A stretch of 64,000 nucleotides of DNA, from the NCBI RefSeq assembly GCF_012933505.1, contig NZ_JABBNB010000009.1, positions 1-64,000 on the forward strand, in the 5' to 3' direction. Below, piece by piece: positions 34,468 to 42,985 of this stretch. This stretch comes from Gordonia asplenii. GTDB taxonomy: Bacteria > Actinomycetota > Actinomycetes > Mycobacteriales > Mycobacteriaceae. Made by a program: the position numbers and the translations under genes. Below the pieces are notes generated by a model that was given only the letters and a program-made list of their open reading frames with translations, did no database searches and was not told where the DNA came from. How positions within the stretch are numbered: position 1 is the first letter of the stretch; each line of letters starts with the position of its first letter.

Positions 34468-35607
34468 TCAGACGAGCGGGGAGGAACCCAGCTCGATGTC
34501 CAGAGCCTCGGAGACGTGCGGGCACAGCAGCTCGCCGTCGTGCGTGCTCAGACCCTTGGCCAGCGAGGCGTCGGACTGCAGAGCGGACTTCCAGCCCTTG
34601 TCGGCGAGCTTGAGCACGAACGGCAGCGTGGCGTTGGTGAGCGCCATCGTCGACGTGCGGGCGACCGAGCCGGGCATGTTCGCGACGCAGTAGAAGACCG
34701 AGTCGTGGACGGTGAAGGTCGGATCGTCGTGCGTGGTGGGCCGCGAGTCCTCGAAGCAGCCGCCCTGGTCGATGGCGATGTCGACCAGCACCGATCCCGG
34801 CTTCATCTGTGCGACAAGCGAATTGGGGACCAGCATGGGAGCCTTTGCACCCGGGATCAGCACCGCGCCGATGACGAGGTCGGCGTTCTTGATGGCCTCG
34901 TGCAGGTCCAGGGTGGTGCTGTAGCGGGTCGCGACGCGGCCGCCGAAGCGAGCGTCGATGGCGCGCAGCTTGTTGATGTCGAGGTCGAAGACGGTGACGT
35001 GGGCGCCCATGCCGACGGCGATCGTCGCGGCGTTGACACCGCTGACACCGCCGCCGATGACGACGACCTCAGCCGGAGCGGTGCCGGGGACGCCGCCCAT
35101 GAGCACTCCGCGTCCGCCCGCGCTCTTCATCAGCGCGACTGCGCCGACCTGCGGGGCGAGTCGTCCGGCGACCTCGCTCATCGGAGCGAGCAGCGGCAGC
35201 GAGCCGTCGGCGGCCTGGACGGTCTCGTAGGCGATGGAGGTGGTGCCTGCGCTGAGCAGGGCGTCGGTGCAGGCGCGGCTGGCTGCGAGGTGCAGGAAGG
35301 TGAACAGTACCTGGCCCTTCTTGTCGCCGTTGCTGCCCTTGGCGCCGAGCTTCATCAGCTCGTACTCCTGCTCGATCGGCTCCTTGACCTTGAGGATCAT
35401 GTCGGCCTGGTCCCAGACCTCGGCGGCACTGCCGAAGATCTGAGCGCCAGCGGCCTTGAAGTCGTTGTCGTCGAAGGAGGAGCCGGCGCCGGCCTGATGC
35501 TCGATGATCACTTCGTGGCCACGGTGGACCAGCTCGGCGACGCCCGCCGGGGTGATGGCGACGCGGTATTCGTTGTTCTTCACTTCCTTGGGAACGCCGA
35601 TGATCAT
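34468..35607 (-). CDS. ald: Alanine dehydrogenase
   Basis: A 379-residue enzyme that interconverts L-alanine and pyruvate with NAD and ammonia. It begins MIIGVPKEVKNNEYRVAITP, the family N-terminus, with substrate-binding Lys in ILKVKEP, His in FTFLHLAAS, and nucleotide motif IGGGVSGVNAATIAVGMGA. ATG 35607 has AAGGAG at 35615-35620; the longer open frame is not needed. It diverges from an Lrp-type regulator at 35768, the same arrangement as ald/aldR in mycobacteria. Induction by alanine through AldR is expected. Confidence 0.96.
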   Translation of the reverse strand: MIIGVPKEVKNNEYRVAITPAGVAELVHRGHEVIIEHQAGAGSSFDDNDFKAAGAQIFGSAAEVWDQADMILKVKEPIEQEYELMKLGAKGSNGDKKGQVLFTFLHLAASRACTDALLSAGTTSIAYETVQAADGSLPLLAPMSEVAGRLAPQVGAVALMKSAGGRGVLMGGVPGTAPAEVVVIGGGVSGVNAATIAVGMGAHVTVFDLDINKLRAIDARFGGRVATRYSTTLDLHEAIKNADLVIGAVLIPGAKAPMLVPNSLVAQMKPGSVLVDIAIDQGGCFEDSRPTTHDDPTFTVHDSVFYCVANMPGSVARTSTMALTNATLPFVLKLADKGWKSALQSDASLAKGLSTHDGELLCPHVSEALDIELGSSPLV

Positions 35608-35678
35608 GGAGATCTCCTTCTTGTTTTGCCCGGACCTTGCTGGCTCGGAACTTTGTTCTGGACTGATACGTAAATGGT

Positions 35679-35751
35679 GAAGTATCTTCGGAGTGACGGC
35701 AATAGCTGTGAAGATGATTCTGTCATGATGTTGAGATTGGATGGAATCTTC
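35679..35751. promoter_or_regulatory. Candidate AldR operators in the ald-aldR intergenic region
   Basis: Three dyad-like GAAnnnnTTC elements lie on one face of the helix: gaagtatcttc at 35679-35689, gaagatgattc at 35710-35720 and gaatcttc at 35744-35751. The first two are 31 bases apart, about three helical turns. Lrp-family octamers typically bind such phased sites. Assignment to AldR rests on the gene arrangement. Confidence 0.55.
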
Positions 35752-35767
35752 ACCGGAGAGGGATGTA

Positions 35768-36247
35768 ATGGCAGTCACACCGAAGGATGTTCGGCCGATG
35801 CTCGACGACACCGATCGCCGCATCCTGGAACTGCTTCAGAGCGACGCGCGCATCCCGAACAACGCGCTGGCGTCGGCGGTGGGAATCGCGCCGTCGACCT
35901 GCCATTCGCGAGTACGCAGACTGATTGATCTGGGCGTGATCCGCGGGTTCAAGACCGACATCGATCCCGCCGCCGTCGGCTATCCATTGCGGGCGTTGAT
36001 AGCCGTGCGTCTGCAGTCCGAGGCGCGCGGCAAGATCCGGTCGTTCGTCGGTGAGATCAGGTCGGTGCTGGGAGTGTCGGACGTGTTCTTCCTCGCCGGC
36101 GACGACGACTTCCTGATGCACGTCGCATCGCAAGACACCGAGGGGCTGCGTCAACTGGTGGAGACGATCAACTCGCGGCCCGAAGTCGCAGGCACCACGA
36201 CGTCGTTGGTGTTCGAACACCAGTGGGGCGCTTCGCCGATCTTCTAG
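35768..36247 (+). CDS. aldR: Lrp/AsnC family regulator of alanine dehydrogenase
   Basis: A 159-residue Lrp-type regulator. The N-terminal winged helix-turn-helix is DDTDRRILELLQSDARIPNNALASAVGIAPSTCHSRVRRLIDLGVI. The C-terminal RAM effector domain includes VFFLAGDDDFLMHVA, where the ligand would bind at oligomer interfaces. ATG 35768 is preceded by a GGAGAGGGA stretch. It diverges from ald, matching the mycobacterial AldR arrangement; AldR activates ald when alanine is present. Confidence 0.9.
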   Translation: MAVTPKDVRPMLDDTDRRILELLQSDARIPNNALASAVGIAPSTCHSRVRRLIDLGVIRGFKTDIDPAAVGYPLRALIAVRLQSEARGKIRSFVGEIRSVLGVSDVFFLAGDDDFLMHVASQDTEGLRQLVETINSRPEVAGTTTSLVFEHQWGASPIF

Positions 36248-36273
36248 GTTGCGATGGGCCTAGGGTGGCAAGC

Positions 36274-36618
36274 ATGGCGAACCAGTTTCCCGGTCCTTCC
36301 GGCGACGGATGCGTTGAGTGCGAGGCGAGCGGGTCGTGGTGGTTTCATCTGCGACGCTGCGTCGAGTGCGGTCACGTCGGTTGCTGCGACGACTCACTGA
36401 ACCGCCATGCCACGGCACATTTCGCGACGACGGGGCACCGTTACATCCGCAGCTACGAACCGGGCGAAGTGTGGTTCTGGGACTTCGAGAACGAGACCGG
36501 ATTCGAGGGACCCGATCTGCCGCCGCCATTGCATCATCCGCTCGACCAAACCGTTCCGGGACCAGCAGACCGAGTACCTGCCGACTGGGATCGGCAGCTC
36601 ACGGAGCGACGGCGGTAG
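36274..36618 (+). CDS. UBP-type zinc finger protein
   Basis: A 114-residue protein built around a ZnF-UBP domain: CVECEASGSWWFHLRRCVECGHVGCCDDS followed by RHATAHFATTGHRYIRSYEPGEVWFWD. Cys pairs and three His supply the zinc ligands. In eukaryotes the domain binds the ubiquitin C-terminus. Stand-alone bacterial versions are widespread in actinobacteria and have no known partner; a link to the C-terminus of Pup or another small modifier is speculation. A TAGGGT element at 36261-36266, seven bases before the ATG, suggests a leaderless transcript. Confidence 0.87.
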   Translation: MANQFPGPSGDGCVECEASGSWWFHLRRCVECGHVGCCDDSLNRHATAHFATTGHRYIRSYEPGEVWFWDFENETGFEGPDLPPPLHHPLDQTVPGPADRVPADWDRQLTERRR

Positions 36619-37329
36619 TCGGCGCTTGCTGTCGTACCGGGCGGTGGGCCTTCTGCTCGTGGTGGCGGGACGGGTGGATGAGTCGCCCTTCCGCTCGTGG
36701 TGGCGGGGCGGGTGGATGAGTCGCCCTTCCGCTCGTCGAGTGCCGGAGCGAGGAACGAGCTTCGGTGTATCGAGACGTCTGTCGGCCGAAGTCGTCAACG
36801 TGACCACTGGGTTTGACGCCTGAAAGTCATACGAATTCACCAGGATTGGACTGTGTTGCGACGCCGTCTCGCCACCCTTCTGCTTCGATACAACCGCTTC
36901 TTGCTCCGCCTGGTTCCTCGCTCAGCACAGCGCCTCGAGGTCACTCAGATCGGTGTCGTCTCGTTGTAACGATTCGTTGTCACGGGTGGGGTTGGTGGGA
37001 TTCGGGTCGCGGAATTGGATGCGTCAGTACCGAAGCTCGCGGGCTCGCTTCAGCACTCGGGGGGTGCGTCCCGAAATCCTGTTCCCCAGTTGGGTTTTCG
37101 GGTCACCGGCCCCTCGTTACACCGAAGCTCGTTCCTCGCTTCGGCACTCGGGGAGCGGGTGGGTTGCGTCCCGAAATCCTGTTCCCCAGTTGGGTTTTCG
37201 GGTCACCGGCCCCTCGTTACACCGAAGCTCGTTCCTCGCTTCGGCACTCGGGGAGCGGGTGGGTTGCGTTTCCCAGTCGGTCTTTCGGCTCACCGGCCTC
37301 GGGGAGCGGGTGTTCGCAGCTCAACGGGG
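36619..37329. repeat. Convergent intergenic block with hairpin repeats, one ~100-bp unit in tandem
   Basis: No gene is supported. Near the zinc-finger gene lie a 45-bp direct duplication (cgggtggatgagtcgccctt at about 36669 and 36714) and one inverted hairpin repeat (ccggagc 36743, gcttcgg 36759). Toward the SDR stop, a 100-bp unit is present twice: cagttgggttttcgggtcac at 37087 and 37187, each with hairpin ccgaagc/gcttcgg (37122-37144 and 37222-37244). A third, truncated unit follows to about 37310. Confidence 0.85.
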
Positions 37330-38109
37330 CTACCCACTCGCCATTCCCAACGTCGCGCCGCCGTCGATCACGATGAGTTGACCGGTGATCCATGCGGCGT
37401 CGTCGGAGAGGAGGAACGCGACAGCGCTGCTGATGTCTTCGGGTACGCCCAGGCGCTTGAGCGGGTAGGCGGCTGCGACCTGTTCTTCGTTGTTCTCATA
37501 CAGTGCGCGCGCGAATTTCGTCTTCACGACGGCAGGCGCGACTGCGTTCACCCGGATCGACGGCCCGAGTTCCAGCGCCAGTTCTTCGGTGAGATGAATG
37601 AGCATCGCTTTGCTGGCGCCGTACATCGCGATGCCGGGCGCCGGACGGATTCCGGCGAGCGACGACACGTTGACCACGGCTCCTCCGCCGTCGCCCAAGC
37701 CGTGTCGGTGCGCCTCCTGGGTCCAGGCCAGCGCGGCAAAGACGTTCACCTCCACTATCTTTCGGGCCGCATCTAGGTCGATGTCGATGAGCGGGCCGAA
37801 GACCGGATTGATGCCGGTGTTGTTGACCAGCAAGTCGACCGACCCGAACGTCTCGATCGCACGGCCGACGGTTTCGCGCTGATGGGCGGAGTCGTCGGCA
37901 TGGCCGGCGACTCCCAGCGCGACGTCGGGTCCGCCCAGTTCGGCGACTGCGGCGTCGAGCGCGTCGGCCTTACGGCCGGTGATCACGACGCGCGCGCCGT
38001 CGTCGATGAGACGCTGGGCGACTGCCAGCCCGATGCCGCGGCTTGCGCCGGTGACGATCGCGGTCTTGCCCGAGAAGCGAGTGGACGATGGTTCGGTTTC
38101 GGTTGCCAT
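37330..38109 (-). CDS. Short-chain dehydrogenase/reductase
   Basis: A 259-residue classical SDR with TGASRGIGLA at the cofactor site, TGRKADAL after the second strand (Arg favours NADP), NNTG, catalytic Ser in VNVSSLAG and YGASKAM (Tyr, Lys). The C-terminal ITGQLIVIDGGATLG is typical. It resembles FabG-like 3-oxoacyl reductases, but the exact substrate is not predictable. The ATG at 38109 follows immediately after the basic gap of 47 bases from the YihY gene. Its stop lies against the repeat block. Confidence 0.88.
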   Translation of the reverse strand: MATETEPSSTRFSGKTAIVTGASRGIGLAVAQRLIDDGARVVITGRKADALDAAVAELGGPDVALGVAGHADDSAHQRETVGRAIETFGSVDLLVNNTGINPVFGPLIDIDLDAARKIVEVNVFAALAWTQEAHRHGLGDGGGAVVNVSSLAGIRPAPGIAMYGASKAMLIHLTEELALELGPSIRVNAVAPAVVKTKFARALYENNEEQVAAAYPLKRLGVPEDISSAVAFLLSDDAAWITGQLIVIDGGATLGMASG

Positions 38110-38156
38110 TCGTCGTTCTTATCGCGCCGGCGCCCATCGACGCAGCGGTTTCGGTG

Positions 38157-39053
38157 TCAACTACTCGTGGGTACGTCGGTCGCACGACTCTCCGACGGTT
38201 GCGCCAGTTCGGATAGTTGCTGCAACAGAGTCGCTTTCGCCCGTTGGCGACGCTCGGACTCGGAGCCGGGTGTGATGGCGTGCGCGATCACCGCGACGGT
38301 CACCACGATGTAGAAGTACACGAACAACCAACTGATCGCGGCGAAGACGATACCGAGCGTGCCCAATTCGTCGGCGGCCGTTCGCAGGATCCGAGGCATG
38401 ACGACGACGCTTCCAGTCAACAGCACGGTGACTCCGAAGCCGGTCAGTAATCCGGTCAGCACGAGCTGTCGCGCGGGGATCAACCGTTTGACGCTCAGTC
38501 TGGCGACAGTCCACCAGCAGCCGGCCCACAACGCGAATGTCGAGCAGACCGCAAGAAGCCGGCCGATGGTCGGCACGCCGCTGAGAATCACGGCGTAGCC
38601 TTGCACGACCACGGTCAACGCAATCAGCACAATGACGGCGAGCCACCGCCACCAGTCGCCGAGACCGAGTTTCGGAACCTGCCAGATGGCCGCATACATC
38701 CGATTGATCGCCCGCGAGAACGACGTCGCGCTGGCAAGCACCATCAGCGCGCCGACGACACCGAACACGGTGAACGACACGTCGGCGTCGGTGGCGACGG
38801 GCAGCCGGAGGTCGGCCGCGGTGAGATGCAGATGAGTGAGCCCGGCGTCGAAGTAGGTTGCGCCGGGTACCGTCGAGAGCAGGATGATCACCGGCAGCAG
38901 TGACGTGAACAGCTGCGCGGCGAGAGTCATCGAACGGTCGGCGATATCGGCGCGTGCCAGGTCGACGATGATCCGGATGAGTAACGCGCCCAACGGATTA
39001 CCGGCCAGGCCGGAAAATCGCGGGAGGACGCGCTCGACGAGAGTGGACTTCAC
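38157..39053 (-). CDS. YihY/BrkB family integral membrane protein
   Basis: A 298-residue protein with about six hydrophobic segments, beginning with DRSMTLAAQLFTSLLPVIILLSTV, which is the first conserved motif of the YihY/BrkB family (formerly called RNase BN by mistake). Later motifs include FSRAINRMYAAIW and a final GIVFAAISWLFVYFYIVV. The hydrophilic C-terminal tail is about 40 residues. The function of this family is not established; transport across the inner membrane is suspected. The GTG at 39053 is the only reasonable start seen. Confidence 0.87.
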   Translation of the reverse strand: MKSTLVERVLPRFSGLAGNPLGALLIRIIVDLARADIADRSMTLAAQLFTSLLPVIILLSTVPGATYFDAGLTHLHLTAADLRLPVATDADVSFTVFGVVGALMVLASATSFSRAINRMYAAIWQVPKLGLGDWWRWLAVIVLIALTVVVQGYAVILSGVPTIGRLLAVCSTFALWAGCWWTVARLSVKRLIPARQLVLTGLLTGFGVTVLLTGSVVVMPRILRTAADELGTLGIVFAAISWLFVYFYIVVTVAVIAHAITPGSESERRQRAKATLLQQLSELAQPSESRATDVPTSS

Positions 39054-39114
39054 TCAGCGATCGTAGAAGATCGCGCGGGCGCGGCGATGGTCGTCGAGCT
39101 CCGTCGCCGCACAT

Positions 39115-40896
39115 TCAGTCACTCGATAGCCAGCGTCGGAGCATCTCAAGCGGGATGGTGGCGGGAGATCCGGCGATCATGGCTCTCGCCGGTGCGCCGT
39201 CGAGCACGGCTTGCTGCGGCTCGGGCGTGTCGGGCAGACGTCGCACATATTCGGTCGGGGTGTCCCCGGTGATGACCGACACCATGTTCGTGAAGGCCGT
39301 CGAATCGGGGTCGTCCCAGTAGCCGCCGTGGCTGTGGATGCCGGCGACGAGTTGGCAATCCGCGGTCGACGATCCGTACGAGCCGGTGTCGAGCCGAGTC
39401 ACTCCGGCCGCGGTGTCCGGATCGCCGCCGAATCGCCCGGACGCCTGCACGCTCTGAATCGGATCGCCGGGAGCCGTGATCGAGTACCGCTCGACATTCG
39501 GGTTCGCGTTGTGCCAGCCCGTCGACAGCGCGCCGGTCCCAGCCGACGATGCGTAGACGACGCGGTCGGCCCGCAGGCCCAACTGCTCCGCGGTACCGAC
39601 GACGACGCCGCCATACGAGTGCCCGATGAAGGTCGTCTTCGCGGTGGGAGCGACGTGGGCGAGTTCGGTGTCGAGTTCACGTCCGAACGAAACCAGGCCC
39701 GGTGCAATGTCTTTGGCGGGGCCGGCGTCGGCGGCCGAGTCCTTCAAACCGAGCGCGAGGTGCATGACCGCGGCTCCGGTATTCACCGGGAGCAGGGCCT
39801 TGGCGCCGTCGATGTTCTTCTCGCCCAACGTCTGCGGCAGCCGTTCGTCGAGATACAAGAACACGGGTCCGCCGGTACGTTTCGAAAGATTGCGTGCCGC
39901 TTCGTAATTCGACTTGCTGCCGTTGAGGTTTGTGCCGGTGCCGGGAACGTACACCGTAGCGTTGGGCGTGGCGGTGTCGAGGTTGCCGACCATTTCGATG
40001 GTGTTCCCGACGTCGGTGTTGGAGAACGCGATGAACTTCCGCGGCACCGACGCCGGAGTGCCCGCGCGGCCGTTCGTGTCGGCGACGGGAGTCAGCATCT
40101 CGGCGAGCTTCGCGGCGCGCTGGCCGCCGCCCCGTCCGGCGGCGATTTCGGCGGCCAGCGCGGTCCGGATGTTCACGTCGTTCGCGGCGATCCGTGTCGC
40201 GAAGGGCACGCCGTCCAGATTGCCCATGACCTGGGGGTTCGCGATGACCAGCTGCCGTAGGTCGTCGGCGGACAGGGTAGCGAGGAACGCGCGCCGAGCG
40301 GCCGGGGACATTGCGGCCAGTCGGGTGACCACCGCGTCGGGATCTACCCGGGTGCCGTCGGGGAGTGTGATGGGTGCCTGCCCGTCTTCCATCGTCGCCA
40401 GATCCTTTGCGTGCACCGCGAACGCGCGGCCATAGGTGTCGTCGAGGGTCGCGACCGCGGTGAGCGCGAGGTCGATCCGGTTCTCCCAGATCTGTGCCGA
40501 ACTGTTCCGATCGGCCATCTCGTCCTCGTCGGCGTCGGGATCGTCGGGGACGGTCACTTGGCCGGTGTCGGCGACGGTGAAGCCGTCGTCGGTGGCCCGC
40601 TGGACCTCGGCCAGCACCTGCGCACGAGCCGGTTGGAGCTCGCGGTGGGCGTTCGCGGCGGTCGACGCCAAGCTCAGCAACACCGCGCACACCTCGGCCG
40701 CGTGGTCGGAATCGGTGGTGATGGCACGTTTCGCCGCGCGCTGAGTGCTGCCTTTCCAACCACTCGTCGCCAGCAGACCGCGGTCGACCGCAGTCGTCGC
40801 CTCGGCGATGGTCTTCGCGTGAGCCGACGCCAGGGTCTGTGCGTTCGTCAGATCACTCAATTGCCAGGACTTCAGTTCCGAAATACTCGGCCGCAT
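39115..40896 (-). CDS. Alpha/beta hydrolase with helical N-terminal domain (DUF1023-type), possible type VII substrate
   Basis: A 593-residue protein. Residues 1 to about 110 are predicted helical and include GWKGSTQRAAKRA, a WxG turn like that of WXG100/ESX substrates. A middle helical region (AARRAFLATLSADDLRQLV) leads to a DUF1023-type alpha/beta hydrolase with nucleophile elbow FIGHSYGGVVVG (Ser), Asp in TAPGDPIQ and His in IHSHGGYWDD. It is preceded, ten bases upstream, by a 98-residue helical protein of ESX/EspC-like size. Secretion and toxin or lipase function are inference; the hydrolase fold is well supported. Confidence 0.8.
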   Translation of the reverse strand: MRPSISELKSWQLSDLTNAQTLASAHAKTIAEATTAVDRGLLATSGWKGSTQRAAKRAITTDSDHAAEVCAVLLSLASTAANAHRELQPARAQVLAEVQRATDDGFTVADTGQVTVPDDPDADEDEMADRNSSAQIWENRIDLALTAVATLDDTYGRAFAVHAKDLATMEDGQAPITLPDGTRVDPDAVVTRLAAMSPAARRAFLATLSADDLRQLVIANPQVMGNLDGVPFATRIAANDVNIRTALAAEIAAGRGGGQRAAKLAEMLTPVADTNGRAGTPASVPRKFIAFSNTDVGNTIEMVGNLDTATPNATVYVPGTGTNLNGSKSNYEAARNLSKRTGGPVFLYLDERLPQTLGEKNIDGAKALLPVNTGAAVMHLALGLKDSAADAGPAKDIAPGLVSFGRELDTELAHVAPTAKTTFIGHSYGGVVVGTAEQLGLRADRVVYASSAGTGALSTGWHNANPNVERYSITAPGDPIQSVQASGRFGGDPDTAAGVTRLDTGSYGSSTADCQLVAGIHSHGGYWDDPDSTAFTNMVSVITGDTPTEYVRRLPDTPEPQQAVLDGAPARAMIAGSPATIPLEMLRRWLSSD

Positions 40897-40906
40897 CGTC
40901 GGAGTC

Positions 40907-41203
40907 CTAGAAGGAAGCGCGCATCCGCGCGGCGCCATAGATGTCGGCATTGCGCAGCCCGACGGCGGTGATCGCGACAGCCCGTGCCGAGCGCCCCAAG
41001 CGCGACGACAACCTGTCGGTGGTCGTCGTGGCCGGAGTGACGCACGACGCCAACGCCGAGAACGTGTCACCGGTCTTCGTCGCCGGTTGCAACGCCCAGT
41101 ACGCCAGCGCGCCGACCGTCTGAGCGCTCGACGACATCGTCGTGCCCAACTGCTCGACCCGCTCGACCGTGAGCACCACCGCTGCTTGCCTCGGTGTGGT
41201 CAT
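40907..41203 (-). CDS. Small helical ESX/EspC-like protein
   Basis: A 98-residue protein, mostly predicted alpha-helical (LTVERVEQLGTTMSSSAQTVGALAYWAL, then TTDRLSSRLGRSARAVAITAVGLRNAD). Its size, Ala-rich helical character and position directly upstream of a hydrolase with a WxG-bearing N-terminus resemble EspC-type partners of type VII secretion substrates. A clear WXG and a C-terminal YxxxD/E signal are both absent, so secretion is uncertain. ATG 41203 is preceded by GGAGAGGGGAAG. It could instead be a chaperone or an immunity-like partner. Confidence 0.65.
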   Translation of the reverse strand: MTTPRQAAVVLTVERVEQLGTTMSSSAQTVGALAYWALQPATKTGDTFSALASCVTPATTTTDRLSSRLGRSARAVAITAVGLRNADIYGAARMRASF

Positions 41204-41355
41204 GACTTCCCCTCTCCGACGCACCACGCGGTTCGTCGTCTAAATACAGACGCAGCGGACACCGACGCGGTTCCATCGAATTTTCGACGACGCCCCAGCG
41301 TCGCGACGTCGTGGAGAACGGGCCGGTCGATCGGGCGGGGCGACAAGTAGACTCG

Positions 41356-41784
41356 ATGACTGTGAGCGCCGACGACGTCATCGAATCGATCTTGCGCGAC
41401 TACGACACGATCACCGTGGTCGGGGCGAGCGCCAACCCAGCTAAGGCGGCCAATGAAGTGCCCGCCTACATGAAGCGGCGCGGTTGGCGCATCATCCCGG
41501 TGAACCCGCACGCCGACGAGATCGTCGGCGAGCGCGTCTACCGCCAACTCGCCGACATCCCCGAACAGGTTGGGCTCGTCGACGTGTTCCGACCGGCCGA
41601 CGACGCTGTCGAGGTGGCGCGTCAAGCGGTCGCCGCCGGCGCGACAGCGCTATGGCTGCAGCTCGGAATCCGATCCGCAGAAGCCCGCGACATCGCCGAA
41701 TCCGCCGGACTGCGCTACGTCGAAGATCGCTGCCTCATCATCGAGCAACGCCGAACCGGAATCGTCGCGGGGGGCACCCGATGA
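41356..41784 (+). CDS. CoA-binding (Rossmann) domain protein, YccU-like
   Basis: A 142-residue protein of the CoA_binding_2 family. It has TITVVGASANPAKAANEVPAYMKRRGWRIIPVNP, then DIPEQVGLVDVFRPADD and ALWLQLGIRSAEA, closing with a conserved Cys in VEDRCLIIEQ. Members bind CoA; their role is uncertain. TAGACT at 41348-41353 looks like a -10 element; initiation eight bases later would place the start at GTG 41362, so the ATG at 41356 may be two codons too early. It overlaps the next gene by four bases (ATGA). Confidence 0.88.
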   Translation: MTVSADDVIESILRDYDTITVVGASANPAKAANEVPAYMKRRGWRIIPVNPHADEIVGERVYRQLADIPEQVGLVDVFRPADDAVEVARQAVAAGATALWLQLGIRSAEARDIAESAGLRYVEDRCLIIEQRRTGIVAGGTR

Positions 41785-42368
41785 GCGCGGTCATCATCGC
41801 GGTTGTCGCGCTGGTCATCGCGGTCGTCGTGCTTGGCGGCGTCATCTGGTTCGTACTGGACTCGCGCAAACGCGTCCGCAGATTCGCCCTGTCCACCGAC
41901 CTCATTCCCGGCCGCCCCGGCCGCGCGCCGCACGAGTGGACCACCTCGACGGCGGCGGAAGCTCAACTGCACCAACGGCTTCGCTATGCCATCGCCGACG
42001 TGCATCAAGCACCCGGAGCCAACTCCACCCCCGAGGTGATCGCCGCTCGCGACGACCTCGACGAAGCCGTCTTCGACTTCGACGACCGCCTCATCGCCGT
42101 CGGCGAACTGCCCGACGAAGGGGCGATCGGCTCCATCGATTCGCGCGTCGTCGAGAAGGACGATGATGACGACGAAGCCGAACCCGAGCGGGATGAATTG
42201 GCAGACAAGGCCGTTGAGGCCATCGACAGCGAAAAGGCAATCGCACTTCGTGCCCTCGAACAACGCTTGCTGGTGCTCGAGGGATTGCCGAAGAAGATCT
42301 GGGACGCCTCGCCCGACGACGCAGTCGCTGATCTAGCGGCGGTGGCAAAGGTGTTGCGGGCGAGCTGA
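41781..42368 (+). CDS. Single-pass membrane protein of unknown function
   Basis: A 195-residue protein with one N-terminal membrane segment (VIIAVVALVIAVVVLGGVIWFVL), a basic stop-transfer (DSRKRVRR) and a cytoplasmic domain that is predicted helical, with an acidic stretch (VVEKDDDDDEAEPERDE). The residues ALRALEQRLLVLEGLP suggest a short coiled coil. Not recognised as a known family. The ATG overlaps the stop of the CoA-binding gene, so expression is coupled. Confidence 0.75.
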   Translation: MSAVIIAVVALVIAVVVLGGVIWFVLDSRKRVRRFALSTDLIPGRPGRAPHEWTTSTAAEAQLHQRLRYAIADVHQAPGANSTPEVIAARDDLDEAVFDFDDRLIAVGELPDEGAIGSIDSRVVEKDDDDDEAEPERDELADKAVEAIDSEKAIALRALEQRLLVLEGLPKKIWDASPDDAVADLAAVAKVLRAS

Positions 42369-42457
42369 TTTCGTCCGGTCTGTCTGGCGTGGGTTGGTTG
42401 TTGTTGCGCTGCGGGTGGGGCCGGCGTCGACGTTTGGCAACCCCGGCGGCGGGGTGG

Positions 42458-42985
42458 CTATACTCGCGCGAGTTCGATCAGTTTGCGCACGGTGTTCAGG
42501 TTGCGGCCGGTGCCTTGGACGCCGAGTGCGCGAGCGATGAGAGGGGGTGTCAGCTTCGACGTCGCCACTCCGATGGTGTAGCGGATGTGTAAGTCGTCGC
42601 CGATCACTTTCACTGATTCGGTGGGGAAGTCGCGCGACTCGAAGTCGTTGACCGCCTTGGGAGTTGGAGTTCCCGTCAGAGCATAGACGTAGGAATACTT
42701 GGGGTTGATCACTTCGAAAGGGTGTACCCGCAGTGCGGCTTCCAGCTGATCTGCGGTGCGGCTGATGACCTCGCGGAAATAGCCGAAGCGTGATTCGATC
42801 GCCTGCTCCAGCGCGCGGTCGAAGTCGGCGAACGCATCCGGCGGCGTGTAGAGCAGATTGCCCGACGCGATGTAGGTCGACACGTCAGTGGCGCCGAGTT
42901 CTGTTGCGATTTCCCGTAACTGCGCCATCGGCAGTTTTGCTCCGCCGACGTTGACGGCGCGGATCAAAGCGATACGGTCGGACAT
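42458..42985 (-). CDS. DUF1697 family protein
   Basis: A 175-residue protein beginning MSDRIALIRAVNVGGAKLPM, the DUF1697 signature (lxRavNvgG...M), followed by LREIATELGATDVSTYIASGNLLY. The family is common in bacteria and uncharacterised. The ATG at 42985 is chosen because the family N-terminus begins there; the long upstream frame is repeat-derived. Its neighbours give no functional clue. Confidence 0.87.
   Translation of the reverse strand: MSDRIALIRAVNVGGAKLPMAQLREIATELGATDVSTYIASGNLLYTPPDAFADFDRALEQAIESRFGYFREVISRTADQLEAALRVHPFEVINPKYSYVYALTGTPTPKAVNDFESRDFPTESVKVIGDDLHIRYTIGVATSKLTPPLIARALGVQGTGRNLNTVRKLIELARV

Noticed and set aside
36274..36618. Interpretation of the UBP zinc finger as part of a bacterial ubiquitin-like pathway
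   Set aside because: No E1, E2, JAB or ubiquitin-like gene is adjacent; only the stand-alone domain is visible.
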